64,000 bases of DNA from Paenibacillus sp. N3.4. GTDB taxonomy: Bacteria > Bacillota > Bacilli > Paenibacillales > NBRC-103111. The notes under the pieces were generated by a model. It saw only the letters and a list, made by a program, of their open reading frames with translations. It had not been told where the DNA came from and searched no databases. Below are positions 8,159 to 17,017 of the stretch, piece by piece; position 1 is the stretch's first letter, and each line of letters begins with the position of its first letter. The position numbers were made by a program, and so were the translations under genes. Location: assembly GCF_008017805.1 (NCBI RefSeq), contig NZ_VRTT01000003.1, positions 102,549-166,548 on the forward strand. Reading direction: 5' to 3'.

Positions 8159-10093
8159 ATGGTTGTACAAGTAAAATTGCCAGATGGCGCGATTAGGGAA
8201 TATGCAGTTGGAACGACTATTGAGCAAGTCGCGGAATCTATCTCATCCGGACTTAAGAAAAATGCGATTGGCGGCAAAGTGAACGGGAAATCGGTTGATT
8301 TATCTTTTGCTTTGGAGCACGATGTTGATCTGGAAATTTTGACAGTAGACAGTGAAGCGGGTTTAGAAATGTACCGTCACAGCACTGCGCATTTAATGGC
8401 TCAGGCGATTAAACGCATTTATGGGGATAAAGCTGTTAAGCTAGGTATCGGACCTGTTATTGAAGACGGTTTTTATTATGATATCGACTTGGAAACACCG
8501 CTTAATCCAGAGGATTTGGTGAAGATAGAGAAAGAAATGGAACGTATCGTCGGGGAAAATCTCGCAATTACGCGTAGAGTTGTTTCTCGTGAAGAAGCGA
8601 TTCGCATTTTCACTGAATTGGAAGACCCGTTCAAGCTGGAATTGATTCGTGATTTGCCTGAAGACGTCGTTTTGACGATTTATGATCAAGGTGAATTTTT
8701 TGATCTTTGCCGCGGACCTCATTTACCTTCGACTGGACGAATTAAAGCATTCAAATTGCTAAGCGTAGCAGGTGCTTACTGGCGCGGGGATGCGAAAAAC
8801 AAAATGCTGCAGCGTATTTATGGCACAGCTTTTCCTAAAAAAGCACAGCTGGATGAGCATTTGCACCTTTTGGAAGAGGCGAAGAAACGGGATCATCGTA
8901 AACTGGGTAAAGAGTTGAAGATGTTTGCTTTCTCACGAGAAGTTGGACAAGGTCTTCCGCTATGGTTGCCGAATGGAGCTAAGTTGAGACGCACCATGGA
9001 GCGTTACATTGTTGATCTGGAAGAACGCCTAGGCTATCAACATGTCTATACGCCTGTATTAGCGAATGTGGATTTGTACAAAACTTCCGGGCATTGGGAA
9101 CATTACAGCGAAGATATGTTTCCAAAAATGGTGATGGACAATGAGGAGCTTGTTCTTCGTCCTATGAACTGTCCGCATCATATGATGGTGTACAAGACGG
9201 ATATGCGCAGCTACCGTGATCTTCCGATTCGTATTGCTGAGCTTGGAACGATGCACCGTTATGAGATGTCAGGTGCTCTAACAGGTCTGCACCGCGTTCG
9301 TGCTATGACGCTCAATGACGCGCACATTTTCTGTCGTTTGGATCAAATCAAAGAAGAATTTTCCCGTGTTGTTAATTTGATTCGTCAAGTATACGCCGAT
9401 TTCGGCATTACCGATTATCGCTTCCGTCTTTCCTACCGGGATCCTAAGGATACAGAGAAGTACTTCCAGGATGATCAAATGTGGGAAACCTCACAGCGGA
9501 TGCTGCGCGAGGTTGTTGAAGAATTAGGCTTGCCATTTTACGAAGCAGAAGGCGAAGCTGCCTTCTACGGTCCTAAACTTGACGTACAAATCAAAACAGC
9601 TCTGAAGAAGGAAGAGACACTTTCCACTGCGCAAATCGATTTCTTGCTTCCTGAACGTTTCCAGCTTGAATATACAGGAGAAGATGGACAGAAGCACCGT
9701 CCTGTTGTTATCCATAGAGGTATTATCAGCACCATGGAACGTATGACAGCTTTCTTGCTTGAAAATTTCGCGGGAGCTTTACCGACTTGGTTAATGCCGG
9801 TTCAAGCCAAAGTGATTCCGGTATCCCCAGCATTTGAGGAGTTCTCTAATCAAGTGACTGAACGTCTGCGTGAGGCTGGTATCCGCGTTGAAGCGGATAA
9901 CCGTAATGAAAAGCTAGGCTATAAGATACGCGAGGCACAACTTGAAAAAATTCCATTCATGTTGGTCGTTGGAGAAAACGAAGTGACCAATGCCAGTTTA
10001 TCTGTACGTAAACGGGGTCAAGGGGATTTAGGTACCCATCCGATTGAGCAAGTAGTTGCCATGATTAACGAAGAAATCAGTAAAAAACTTTAA
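8159..10093 (+). CDS. thrS: Threonyl-tRNA synthetase
   Basis: Class II aminoacyl-tRNA synthetase that charges tRNA-Thr. Domains in order: N-terminal TGS domain (residues ~1-62), editing domain (SAD) in the first third, catalytic core and C-terminal anticodon-binding domain. The zinc-site motif MNCPHHM starts at residue 336 (Cys338), motif 2 is around MHRYEMSG, and motif 3 is in [16 protein letters not shown] 8159 gives 644 residues, the usual length. It has AGGGAGG (8143-8149) at good spacing, whereas the in-frame ATG at 8150 abuts that site. Expression is controlled by the T-box leader upstream. Confidence 0.97.
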   Translation: MVVQVKLPDGAIREYAVGTTIEQVAESISSGLKKNAIGGKVNGKSVDLSFALEHDVDLEILTVDSEAGLEMYRHSTAHLMAQAIKRIYGDKAVKLGIGPVIEDGFYYDIDLETPLNPEDLVKIEKEMERIVGENLAITRRVVSREEAIRIFTELEDPFKLELIRDLPEDVVLTIYDQGEFFDLCRGPHLPSTGRIKAFKLLSVAGAYWRGDAKNKMLQRIYGTAFPKKAQLDEHLHLLEEAKKRDHRKLGKELKMFAFSREVGQGLPLWLPNGAKLRRTMERYIVDLEERLGYQHVYTPVLANVDLYKTSGHWEHYSEDMFPKMVMDNEELVLRPMNCPHHMMVYKTDMRSYRDLPIRIAELGTMHRYEMSGALTGLHRVRAMTLNDAHIFCRLDQIKEEFSRVVNLIRQVYADFGITDYRFRLSYRDPKDTEKYFQDDQMWETSQRMLREVVEELGLPFYEAEGEAAFYGPKLDVQIKTALKKEETLSTAQIDFLLPERFQLEYTGEDGQKHRPVVIHRGIISTMERMTAFLLENFAGALPTWLMPVQAKVIPVSPAFEEFSNQVTERLREAGIRVEADNRNEKLGYKIREAQLEKIPFMLVVGENEVTNASLSVRKRGQGDLGTHPIEQVVAMINEEISKKL

Positions 10094-10112
10094 CTCATAT
10101 ACAAGTAGTTGG

Positions 10113-10151
10113 ATAAGCAGAGGAGCAGCCGCTCCTCTGCTTATTTTTTTT
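10113..10151 (+). terminator. Intrinsic terminator after thrS
   Basis: Perfect 14-bp stem (10113-10126 with 10131-10144), AGCC loop, followed by a run of eight T. Confidence 0.93.
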
Positions 10152-10232
10152 CAAATTTAACTATGGTGGGTATGTATAAGAGGGCCTGAGTAGGAAATCT
10201 TAATGAGTGGGTCTGCATCCGGAGGTTTAAAC

Positions 10233-10289
10233 ATGGAGCAAATTGGACAACCTGCTATAGTAGGGGGAGGTATCGCAAATGATATTTAA
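10233..10289 (+). CDS. 18-codon upstream reading frame overlapping the 3D-protein gene
   Basis: Short frame starting at ATG 10233 with GGAGG at 10221-10225. It ends at TAA 10287-10289, so it overlaps the next gene's start (ATG 10279) by 11 bases in another frame. It may be a leader peptide that couples translation to the downstream gene. There is no family match I can name and it may not be a real product. Confidence 0.35.
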   Translation: MEQIGQPAIVGGGIANDI

Positions 10290-11007
10290 TGAGATATTTA
10301 TGCAGTCTAAGTGGATTAGTGTGTGGATGGTTATGAATGTTTTGTTTGCCTTACTCGGACAGGGGAAGGAAGAGGTTAAAGTGGTGGAGCCACAGCATCA
10401 AGTGGTGCTCGCTGCAGAACAGGCTAAAGAAACGGACGTTGCCAACTACGACACGATCAGTTACAAAACGGCAGAAACGCTCAACCATATACAAGTACCG
10501 CAACAAATGGACACTCCGGAAAATACGGAGCCTGTTGCACTGCCGGTCACGCAAGACCAACAACAACTCAACTATCGCTATGTACCTAGGTTAGACTCCG
10601 ATTTGTCCAAGCTTAAAGCGGTGGAAGTGACAGCAACCGGCTATTTTGCAGGAAAAGAATCTACGGGGAAAAATCCTGACCATCCTGAATATGGTATTAC
10701 TTACTCAGGCATTAAGGTAAAACGGGATGATAAAGCTTTATCAACAATCGCGGCAGACCCATCTGTGTTCCCGCTTGGAACTGTCTTGTTTATTCCTGGT
10801 TATGGCTATGGTGTGGTGGCGGATACAGGCAGCGCCATTAAAGGGAAAAAAATTGACTTGTATTTCGACACCAAGGATCAAGTGTACAAAGAATGGGGAA
10901 AGAAAACGGTCAAAGTATTTATCGTTAAAAATGGCAGCGGTAAGGTGACAGAGCTGATCTGGAACCAACTAAAGGACGAAATTATAGCTCCAACGAAAGC
11001 ACTTTAA
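10279..11007 (+). CDS. 3D-domain protein (cell-wall associated)
   Basis: The C-terminal half (residues ~115-220) is a 3D domain, named for three conserved aspartates. The blocks [16 protein letters not shown] and KIDLYF are visible. The fold is a double-psi barrel related to the MltA lytic transglycosylase catalytic domain. Family members such as YocH act on peptidoglycan. The first ~27 residues are hydrophobic and likely an anchor or signal, followed by a Q/T-rich linker. ATG 10279 has GGGGGAGG just before it and overlaps the short upstream frame. No LysM or SH3 wall-binding repeat is present, so the localisation signal is just the N-terminus. Confidence 0.85.
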   Translation: MIFNEIFMQSKWISVWMVMNVLFALLGQGKEEVKVVEPQHQVVLAAEQAKETDVANYDTISYKTAETLNHIQVPQQMDTPENTEPVALPVTQDQQQLNYRYVPRLDSDLSKLKAVEVTATGYFAGKESTGKNPDHPEYGITYSGIKVKRDDKALSTIAADPSVFPLGTVLFIPGYGYGVVADTGSAIKGKKIDLYFDTKDQVYKEWGKKTVKVFIVKNGSGKVTELIWNQLKDEIIAPTKAL

Positions 11008-11083
11008 AAACAAAGTTAGCTGAAAATTCCCATCATAAAATATCCTGTTTGGGTAATCCTATACATACGGGAGGTGATTGGAC

Positions 11084-11194
11084 ATGGCAAAGAACAAAAG
11101 TAACAAAAAACAAGCACAAGATACAGAATTTGCTGCGGAAACATCAGTACCTAACAAGACGCAACAAACAAATACGCAAAACCAAAATAAATAA
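11084..11194 (+). CDS. Small gamma-SASP-like peptide
   Basis: 36-residue Gln/Asn/Lys/Thr-rich peptide. It contains DTEFAAET, which closely resembles the TEFASET repeat of gamma-type small acid-soluble spore proteins (SspE), where germination protease cleaves. The ribosome binding site GGGAGGTG (11070-11077) and the following strong terminator show a compact, well-expressed single-gene unit. SspE proteins are amino-acid stores in the spore and do not bind DNA. This one has only a single repeat, so the assignment is by motif and composition, not length. Confidence 0.65.
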   Translation: MAKNKSNKKQAQDTEFAAETSVPNKTQQTNTQNQNK

Positions 11195-11215
11195 GACCCA
11201 TATTACATGTAAGCC

Positions 11216-11247
11216 AAAGCAGAGATCTGAGAGGATCTCTGCTTTTT
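11216..11247 (+). terminator. Intrinsic terminator after the SASP-like gene
   Basis: AAAGCAGAGATC pairs with GATCTCTGCTTT around a 6-base loop, followed by T residues. Confidence 0.9.
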
Positions 11248-11280
11248 ATTGTCTTCTCAACATTCATTTTTTCTCAACCC

Positions 11281-11466
11281 GAGGCTGGTCTTGTTAACTC
11301 GAGAGGAAGAGAATGGTGGAAGCGCGCTATGAGCGGAGAATTATTCGTTTGGCCAGAGTATGTGTCAGCTATTACGGAAAAACCGTGTATTACATTGTCT
11401 AAAGCGATCAATGATGACATAGGAGCTCCCATCGGTGTCGTTGGGATTGACTTAATGTTGAAATAA
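11281..11466 (+). pseudogene. Decayed Cache sensor-domain fragment
   Basis: One frame of this otherwise empty stretch reads GREWWKRAM, then EYVSAITEKPCITLSKAI, then IGVVGIDL, and stops at TAA 11464. This order is the hallmark of the distal half of a dCache domain, the extracellular sensor of methyl-accepting chemotaxis proteins and many kinases. There is no start codon with a ribosome site, and no transmembrane, HAMP or signalling part follows. I read it as the relic of a deleted receptor gene. Confidence 0.6.
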
Positions 11467-11538
11467 TAGTTCTCAAATCGAAAATTTTAGTGTAAAATAA
11501 GATTACTGTTATGAATGTTGACATGGGGAGATAGGTGA

Positions 11539-11922
11539 GTGATGATGCTGAAAGCATTGCGATCGGACGGAAGGCCTCAAGGGACACCAAGGAAAGCAGC
11601 AGAGGTGTTTCCATTCTTAGAAGCCTATATTGCCCGCAAAGAGCAACAAGTCTTAGAGATTGAACAGGTTGTTGAACGTTACGAAGTGAAGCGAATGAAA
11701 GAAGAACGTGCTTATCAGACGATGTCATCGCTGCGCCGTATGTTCTCTGGTAAGAAGCCGGATCATCACTTAGCCGTCGAATATATTCATTATGTAAAAA
11801 AGCCGATGGAGCAAGTAAGGAAGCTCCGTGCAGAAATTTCGCAGGCGAAACAAATAATGACGGATTCCAAGCCGGGGGATGTCATCTCGATACCTGAAGA
11901 GATTGAAGAGCAGTTATCTTAA
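11539..11922 (+). CDS. Hypothetical coiled-coil-rich protein
   Basis: Cytoplasmic protein of about 127 residues; family not recognised. It is rich in Glu, Lys, Arg and Gln and probably helical, with heptad-like stretches around residues 30-65 and 85-105. Candidate starts are GTG 11539, ATG 11542 and ATG 11545; GGGGAG at 11525-11530 fits the first two. It is a single gene convergent with amt, and the shared terminator lies between them. Confidence 0.6.
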   Translation: MMMLKALRSDGRPQGTPRKAAEVFPFLEAYIARKEQQVLEIEQVVERYEVKRMKEERAYQTMSSLRRMFSGKKPDHHLAVEYIHYVKKPMEQVRKLRAEISQAKQIMTDSKPGDVISIPEEIEEQLS

Positions 11923-11932
11923 CACAGACAAT

Positions 11933-11961
11933 AAAACCCTTCCGTTATGGGAGGGTTTTTC
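11933..11961. terminator. Bidirectional terminator between 11922 and amt
   Basis: AAAACCCTTCC pairs with GGGAGGGTTTT around a short loop, with A-rich and T-rich flanks on the two sides. It lies between converging genes. Confidence 0.85.
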
Positions 11962-11967
11962 GCTGTT

Positions 11968-13254
11968 CTATCGTCTCTTTAATTGCTCCAAGTCAATAAA
12001 TCCGTCCTCTTGACTATAAGCAGGAACGCCGTGAATGCCTACGTCAAGTCCTACAAGCTCCTCATCTCTGCTAACGCGAATCGGAACTAAGTAATTAATC
12101 AGCTTCATACAACCCCACGTGATGATGAAGCCCCAAACGCAGACCGTTACAAGTCCGAGTGCCTGTACGCCAAGCAGTTCGAAGCCTCCTCCGTAGAACA
12201 GACCGGAGGTCCCTTTCTTAATCGAATCGGGCTGAGCAAATAATCCTACTGCCAATGTGCCAATACTGCCGCTAATGCCATGAACGGGGAATGCCCCAAC
12301 AGGGTCATCAATCCGTCTTGCTTCCAGCATTTCAGTCGCATACACCATGGCTATTCCGCACGTAGCTCCAATAATAATCGCTGCGACATCACTCACAAAT
12401 GCGCAGCCAGCTGTAATGCCTACGAGTCCTGCCAAAGCGCCGTTGATGACCATTGGCGGATCTGCTTTGCGATAGCGCATCATGGTGAAAAGGATACAGG
12501 TTGCACTGCCGGCTGCAGCGGCTAGCATCGTGGTTACGGCAATGTGGCCGATCGACATGTTCGTTGCACTTAGTGTACTGCCGGAGTTGAAGCCAAACCA
12601 ACCAAACCAAAGAATGAAAGCACCTACCGAAGCTAATGGCAAATTGGATGGAGGAACAATGTTGGCTGTGCCATCGGGAGAGAATTTTCCTATTCTCGGA
12701 CCAATCATCATTGCCGCAGCCAGAGCGGAGAAACCCCCGAGTGCGTGAATGACAGCAGAACCGGCGAAATCAATCATTCCTAATTTCCCTAGCCATCCAT
12801 GCGCTGACCATACCCAATGCCCGGCAATCGGATAAATGAATCCTGTCATTGCAATTGTATATAAGATGTAGGCTCTAAAATTGATGCGCTCAGCTACAGC
12901 ACCGGATACAATGGAGATAACGGCAATAACGAAGGCGCATTGAAATAACCAATACGTTTCGTGGGAGATGGATAATGAGATATGTGACAAATCTCCGCTC
13001 ATAAAGAAGCCTGATGTTCCAATGAGTCCTGCTGCATCTTTGCCATACATCAATCCGAAGCCGAGAAAGTAAAAAATAAGTGCTCCGAAAGCAATATCAA
13101 CAAATACTTTCATAATAATGCTAACCGCGTTTTTTTGCCTGACGAAGCCTGCTTCCAGTAAGGCGAAACCGCCTTCCATCAATAAAATCATAGCGGCAGT
13201 AAGGACGACCCAGATCGTGTCCACCCCGCTGGAAAGCTGCTCAAATGCATCCAT
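11968..13254 (-). CDS. amt: Ammonium transporter Amt
   Basis: 428-residue integral membrane protein of the Amt/Rh family with about eleven membrane helices. It conducts ammonium across the cytoplasmic membrane. The twin pore histidines are visible in SAVIHALGGFSA and PVHGISGSIG, and the early DFAG segment corresponds to the ammonium-recruiting aspartate. ATG 13254 has AAGGGGAG upstream. No glnK/PII gene is adjacent, unlike nrgAB of Bacillus subtilis. Its promoter region has a near-consensus GlnR/TnrA site, so nitrogen-limitation control is likely. Confidence 0.95.
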   Translation of the reverse strand: MDAFEQLSSGVDTIWVVLTAAMILLMEGGFALLEAGFVRQKNAVSIIMKVFVDIAFGALIFYFLGFGLMYGKDAAGLIGTSGFFMSGDLSHISLSISHETYWLFQCAFVIAVISIVSGAVAERINFRAYILYTIAMTGFIYPIAGHWVWSAHGWLGKLGMIDFAGSAVIHALGGFSALAAAMMIGPRIGKFSPDGTANIVPPSNLPLASVGAFILWFGWFGFNSGSTLSATNMSIGHIAVTTMLAAAAGSATCILFTMMRYRKADPPMVINGALAGLVGITAGCAFVSDVAAIIIGATCGIAMVYATEMLEARRIDDPVGAFPVHGISGSIGTLAVGLFAQPDSIKKGTSGLFYGGGFELLGVQALGLVTVCVWGFIITWGCMKLINYLVPIRVSRDEELVGLDVGIHGVPAYSQEDGFIDLEQLKRR

Positions 13255-13296
13255 GCCTAGATCTCCCCTTACGTTGATAAGCCCTCATTTGCACCC

Positions 13297-13326
13297 ATTA
13301 TACGGTTCTGATGATAGGCATGTCAA
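13297..13326 (-). promoter_or_regulatory. Sigma-A promoter of amt
   Basis: On the minus strand: TTGACA (13326-13321), 18-base spacer, TATAAT (13302-13297). Both hexamers match consensus. Confidence 0.75.
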
Positions 13327-13333
13327 CGATATG

Positions 13334-13350
13334 CGTAAGATTACATAACA
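13334..13350. promoter_or_regulatory. GlnR/TnrA-like operator upstream of amt
   Basis: CGTAA-N7-TAACA differs from the TGTNA-N7-TNACA consensus at one position. Its centre is about 50 bases upstream of the expected amt transcript start. TnrA activates nrgAB from a similar position in Bacillus subtilis. Confidence 0.55.
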
Positions 13351-13525
13351 TGTAATGGCGATTGTTCGTTATTTTAGAATTCCATGTCAGTTATTCTTAA
13401 AGAGGCCTGAAAAATTCAGTCTCTAGACCGAGGACACTTCAATCCTTCGTCTCTTTTCAATCCCGTCCCTATCTTATAGACTATAACTATGTTAACAACG
13501 AAGTATACAGATGGAGGAAGTCAAT

Positions 13526-14623
13526 ATGAATCCGCATATGTTCCAACGAGTTATTTGGGGACTTGTCCTCGTAACGGTAGGCGTATTATTTCTACTTAAT
13601 CAAATGGGGTTGATCGAGATTAATCTTGCTTATGTATTTTCTACCTATTGGCCGGTTATTCTCATTGTTTATGGTCTTATTGGATTTGTCTGGCAGCGCA
13701 AGTACAATTGGGGGAGCTCGATCTGGAGCTTACTTCTTTGTGGGGTTGGTACTATATTCCTTCTGAAAAATTTGCGTATGACAGACTTATCCATCGGGGA
13801 TATGTTTAAGTTTCTTGCTCCTGTTGCTTTAATCTTGTTTGGTCTGAATGTTATTTTTAAACCGAATAAGCGAGAATCACCGGACTGGCAAGCTTTTAAA
13901 GATGCCAAGCATGAAGCCAAACGTGTGAGAAGAGAAGCGAGAAGAGCACAGCATGAAAGATACAGAAACCCTTGGGATCAACCGAAGTGGACAGATCCGA
14001 TCGTGTCCGCACCTAAGCAGGAGAACAGGAGCACGAATGAGCCGAAACACGAGCTTAGTGATGAGGAAAAGGCTGTGCTAAAAGATATTCATGGTGAGTT
14101 TGCTCCTAATCAGCAACTGGGCGACTGGGATTTGCTAGGCAAATCTGATGAGACTAAACGACAAAATCCAGAGCCCCAGCCTCAAACGCATCAATCACAA
14201 GGTCATAAGTATCATGATTATATCCCTAATTTCGGTATGGGTGATGTAGTTCACAGACATGGCTTTATTGGAGATGTGCATCTTGGGCAGGAAGCATGGG
14301 AATTAAAACCGATTCAAGTATCCCATTTTATTGGAGACTCCATTATTGATCTTACTCGGGCCACCATTCCGCTAGGAGAAACGACAATCCATGTTACCGC
14401 TTTTATCGGAGATGTGAAAATATTTATCCCCAACGACTTCGACGTTGAGGTGCGTGTAATGGCAAGCTCCTTTATCGGAGACATGAAAGTGCTTGACCGC
14501 CGCGAGAGCGGGTTTCTGCGCAGTGTAAGAACGCAAACTTCACAGTATGATACGGCTGAACGTAAAATCATTGTAACGACGAGTATGTTTATCGGCGACA
14601 TCACCATTAAAAAGATAGGTTAA
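13526..14623 (+). CDS. liaF: LiaF-like membrane regulator
   Basis: 365-residue protein with four N-terminal membrane helices (residues ~7-110), a charged linker (~120-225) and a C-terminal beta-rich repeat domain. The repeated FIGD signature (HGFIGDVHLG, HFIGDSIIDL, AFIGDVKIFI, SFIGDMKVLD, MFIGDITIKK) marks the LiaF/DUF2154 family. LiaF holds the LiaS kinase inactive until cell-envelope stress. ATG 13526 is chosen over the in-frame ATG 13511 because GGAGG (13513-13517) lies 8 bases upstream of it. It is the first gene of liaFSR; no liaIH target genes are visible here. Confidence 0.9.
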   Translation: MNPHMFQRVIWGLVLVTVGVLFLLNQMGLIEINLAYVFSTYWPVILIVYGLIGFVWQRKYNWGSSIWSLLLCGVGTIFLLKNLRMTDLSIGDMFKFLAPVALILFGLNVIFKPNKRESPDWQAFKDAKHEAKRVRREARRAQHERYRNPWDQPKWTDPIVSAPKQENRSTNEPKHELSDEEKAVLKDIHGEFAPNQQLGDWDLLGKSDETKRQNPEPQPQTHQSQGHKYHDYIPNFGMGDVVHRHGFIGDVHLGQEAWELKPIQVSHFIGDSIIDLTRATIPLGETTIHVTAFIGDVKIFIPNDFDVEVRVMASSFIGDMKVLDRRESGFLRSVRTQTSQYDTAERKIIVTTSMFIGDITIKKIG

Positions 14624-14632
14624 GGACGGAGC

Positions 14633-15676
14633 ATGCATAAATTGCGAATGTTCAATATGAAGTGGCAGCTGCTGGGTTACTTTTTTATTTCCAGTTTACT
14701 GACGGTTTCAAGCATTTATATCGTGCTTGAATATTATAAAGAACAATTGAATTCCTGGGATTTCAGAATGTGGTTCCTTATTGCCATCCTTGTGGTCTGT
14801 TTATCGGTTGGATATGTTGCGACCCGAAGATGGCAGCGTAAAGTGGATGAACTGTATCTGGCTATGCTGGAATTGAGCAAAGGGAACTTCTCCAGCCGAA
14901 TTGAGATGGAGCCTGTTGAACCCTTCTTATATCTGTACGATGCTTTTAATAATATGGCTACAGCAGTAGAGAAGCGCGTGCAATTGCTTCAACAATTAGG
15001 AGAAGCAGAAGCTGTTCGTGATCAGGAGCTTACGGAAAATGCCGTCATGGAGGAACGCCGCCGCTTGGCGCGCGACTTGCATGATACGGTGTCACAAGAG
15101 CTTTTTGCCATTCATATGTCAGCATCCTCGCTACCCAAAATCTTGGAGAGGAAACCCGATGCTGCCCCGGCTGTCATGAATCAGCTGATTCAAATGTCGC
15201 ATCATGCCCAGAAGCAAATGCGGGGACTTATTTCCCAATTAAGACCGATTGAACTCAACGATATGAGCTTACAAGAAGCCCTGGAGAAATGGTTTCCGGA
15301 ATATTGCCGGGCCCATGAACTTCAGGGTCAGCTTGATGTTTCTCTTCATGGCGCTATTTCGGAAGCGATCGAACATCAGTTCTTTCTTATTATTCAAGAA
15401 GGACTTGCGAATGTTGTGAAGCATGCCTCAGCCAAAGAGGTTCGACTGACGATCTACGAAAGAGAGCATCAATATGTGCTTCAATTACAGGACGATGGAC
15501 AAGGCTTTGAGCGTAGCGACATCCCATCTGCTTCTCACGGTTTGTCAACAATGAGAGAACGGGCGCAGAAGCTGGGGGGAGAGGTCGAGATCGACAGCAA
15601 GCTAGGCTCAGGAACGCGAGTGCGTGTTCGTATTCCCCGTTTTACTGGGCCAGTCGAGTTTGCTAACCAAAGATAG
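14633..15676 (+). CDS. liaS: Sensor histidine kinase LiaS
   Basis: 347-residue NarL-class kinase. It has two membrane helices (residues ~12-30 and ~43-62) with almost no extracellular part (intramembrane-sensing type), then HAMP and a HisKA_3 dimerisation domain. The phospho-accepting His150 is in RDLHDTVSQE. A C-terminal ATPase domain carries DDGQGFE and GLSTMRERA. It lies 9 bases after liaF and just before liaR, the conserved order for envelope-stress sensing. Confidence 0.92.
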   Translation: MHKLRMFNMKWQLLGYFFISSLLTVSSIYIVLEYYKEQLNSWDFRMWFLIAILVVCLSVGYVATRRWQRKVDELYLAMLELSKGNFSSRIEMEPVEPFLYLYDAFNNMATAVEKRVQLLQQLGEAEAVRDQELTENAVMEERRRLARDLHDTVSQELFAIHMSASSLPKILERKPDAAPAVMNQLIQMSHHAQKQMRGLISQLRPIELNDMSLQEALEKWFPEYCRAHELQGQLDVSLHGAISEAIEHQFFLIIQEGLANVVKHASAKEVRLTIYEREHQYVLQLQDDGQGFERSDIPSASHGLSTMRERAQKLGGEVEIDSKLGSGTRVRVRIPRFTGPVEFANQR

Positions 15677-15690
15677 AGAGGATATATCCC

Positions 15691-16365
15691 ATGAATAGCG
15701 ATATTAAAGTAATGATTGTGGATGATCACGATATGGTACGCGTCGGGCTAAGAACTTATATTTCATTAGAACCGGGTTTGGAAGTGGTTGGAGAAGCCTG
15801 CAATGGGCAAGAAGCGTTCGAGAAGCTGAACCAAGAGCTCTTTACTAATTTACCGGATGTTGTCCTCATGGACCTTACCATGCCGGTTCTTGATGGTATT
15901 GCTGCAACGAAGCTTATTTGCGCTAAGTTTCCTCAAATCCGTGTCATTATGCTAACCAGTTTTCTTGAAGAAGCCAAGGTGGTTGAAGCGGTGGAATCTG
16001 GTGCCATTAGTTATATGCTCAAAACGGTTTCGTCCGACCAACTTATTCATGCCATTCAGAGTGCTTACCGCGGTATGCCAGTGATGAACTCCGAGGTATC
16101 GTTGGCTCTTACAAGGGGGATTCGGCAGCGCAGTGTCGTACCGGAAGAGGACGGCTTAACGTCAAGGGAGAAGGAAGTGCTCCTGCTCATTGCAGAAGGA
16201 AAGAGCAATAAAGAAATATCAGAAGACCTTTTTATAAGCATCAAAACGGTAAAGACGCACGTAAGCAATCTTCTAATGAAGTGCGAGCTATATGATCGCA
16301 CGCAGCTGGCCATTTATGCACACCGCAAAGGATGGGCTCGACAAGCAGGAGTATCCGACACATAA
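15691..16365 (+). CDS. liaR: Response regulator LiaR
   Basis: 224-residue NarL/FixJ regulator. The receiver domain has Asp61 in LMDLTMP as the expected phosphorylation site. The C-terminal LuxR-type HTH has LTSREKEVL and SNKEISEDLFISIKTVKTHV. It is the partner of LiaS and starts 14 bases after it. Confidence 0.92.
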   Translation: MNSDIKVMIVDDHDMVRVGLRTYISLEPGLEVVGEACNGQEAFEKLNQELFTNLPDVVLMDLTMPVLDGIAATKLICAKFPQIRVIMLTSFLEEAKVVEAVESGAISYMLKTVSSDQLIHAIQSAYRGMPVMNSEVSLALTRGIRQRSVVPEEDGLTSREKEVLLLIAEGKSNKEISEDLFISIKTVKTHVSNLLMKCELYDRTQLAIYAHRKGWARQAGVSDT

Positions 16366-16430
16366 AAATGATATTTTGGCACATTCTATGCGTAAGCAAC
16401 ATTACTATGAGCGCCTAGGGAGTGTCCGAT

Positions 16431-16844
16431 ATGAAACCAATTACCTCATCATTAGAGCAAGTGCAAGAGTCTTTCGATAAAGTACGTGACCAATTACACG
16501 AATTTAATTTTTCCCTTGGCGGTAATTGGGAGTACGACCATGGTTTTTTTGATCGCAATTTGGATGAAGCCAACAAGGTTTGGCTGCGAATTCCTTTTCA
16601 TGTGATTACCGGAAGAATCGATGGAGACACGGAAGCAACCGATGCCATTGTCCAGGTAGGGACTCCTTTTGTTCTTAAGCACGTTTATAATGAAGGGCTT
16701 GATTATGCAGCGGAAGCGGAAACTTACGGTGCATTAATCGATCAATTTCAAACACCTCTCGACCCGGATGCAGAGATAGAAAACAAATGGGTACAAGAAG
16801 CAGCAGGTGTGCTCAAAAAGGTAGAACAAGCCTGGGTTGAATAA
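16431..16844 (+). CDS. YugN-like family protein
   Basis: Small cytoplasmic protein (137 residues) resembling the YugN-like family of Bacillales, whose function is unknown. The match is to the pattern WLRIPFHVITG, then TPFVLKH in the second half. ATG 16431 has AGGGAG 8 bases upstream; a GTG at 16422 is in frame but overlaps that site. It follows liaR by 65 bases and may be cotranscribed. Confidence 0.7.
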   Translation: MKPITSSLEQVQESFDKVRDQLHEFNFSLGGNWEYDHGFFDRNLDEANKVWLRIPFHVITGRIDGDTEATDAIVQVGTPFVLKHVYNEGLDYAAEAETYGALIDQFQTPLDPDAEIENKWVQEAAGVLKKVEQAWVE

Positions 16845-16932
16845 GAACGTGTCTTTTTTATTGGGGATATGGTTCTTTTTGCCTCTTTTTTACCTCCATT
16901 TTATTGTTTTTTAATATTCGTTTAAGGTTGTC

Positions 16933-16985
16933 AGTGCATGATAGGAACATAGACAGCAAGACATTAGCCCTCGCGAACATGCACT
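16933..16985. repeat. Inverted repeat upstream of htrA
   Basis: AGTGCATG at 16933-16940 and CATGCACT at 16978-16985 are perfect complements 37 bases apart. They sit in the 173-base gap before htrA and could be a split operator. Nothing else in this gap is recognisable except T-rich runs. Confidence 0.35.
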
Positions 16986-17017
16986 TATAACTTTATCTAA
17001 AAATGGAGGTAACAAAG

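Noticed and set aside
13406..13418. CTGAAAAATTCAG as a LiaR operator
   Set aside because: A small palindrome only; I could not match it to the LiaR consensus with confidence.
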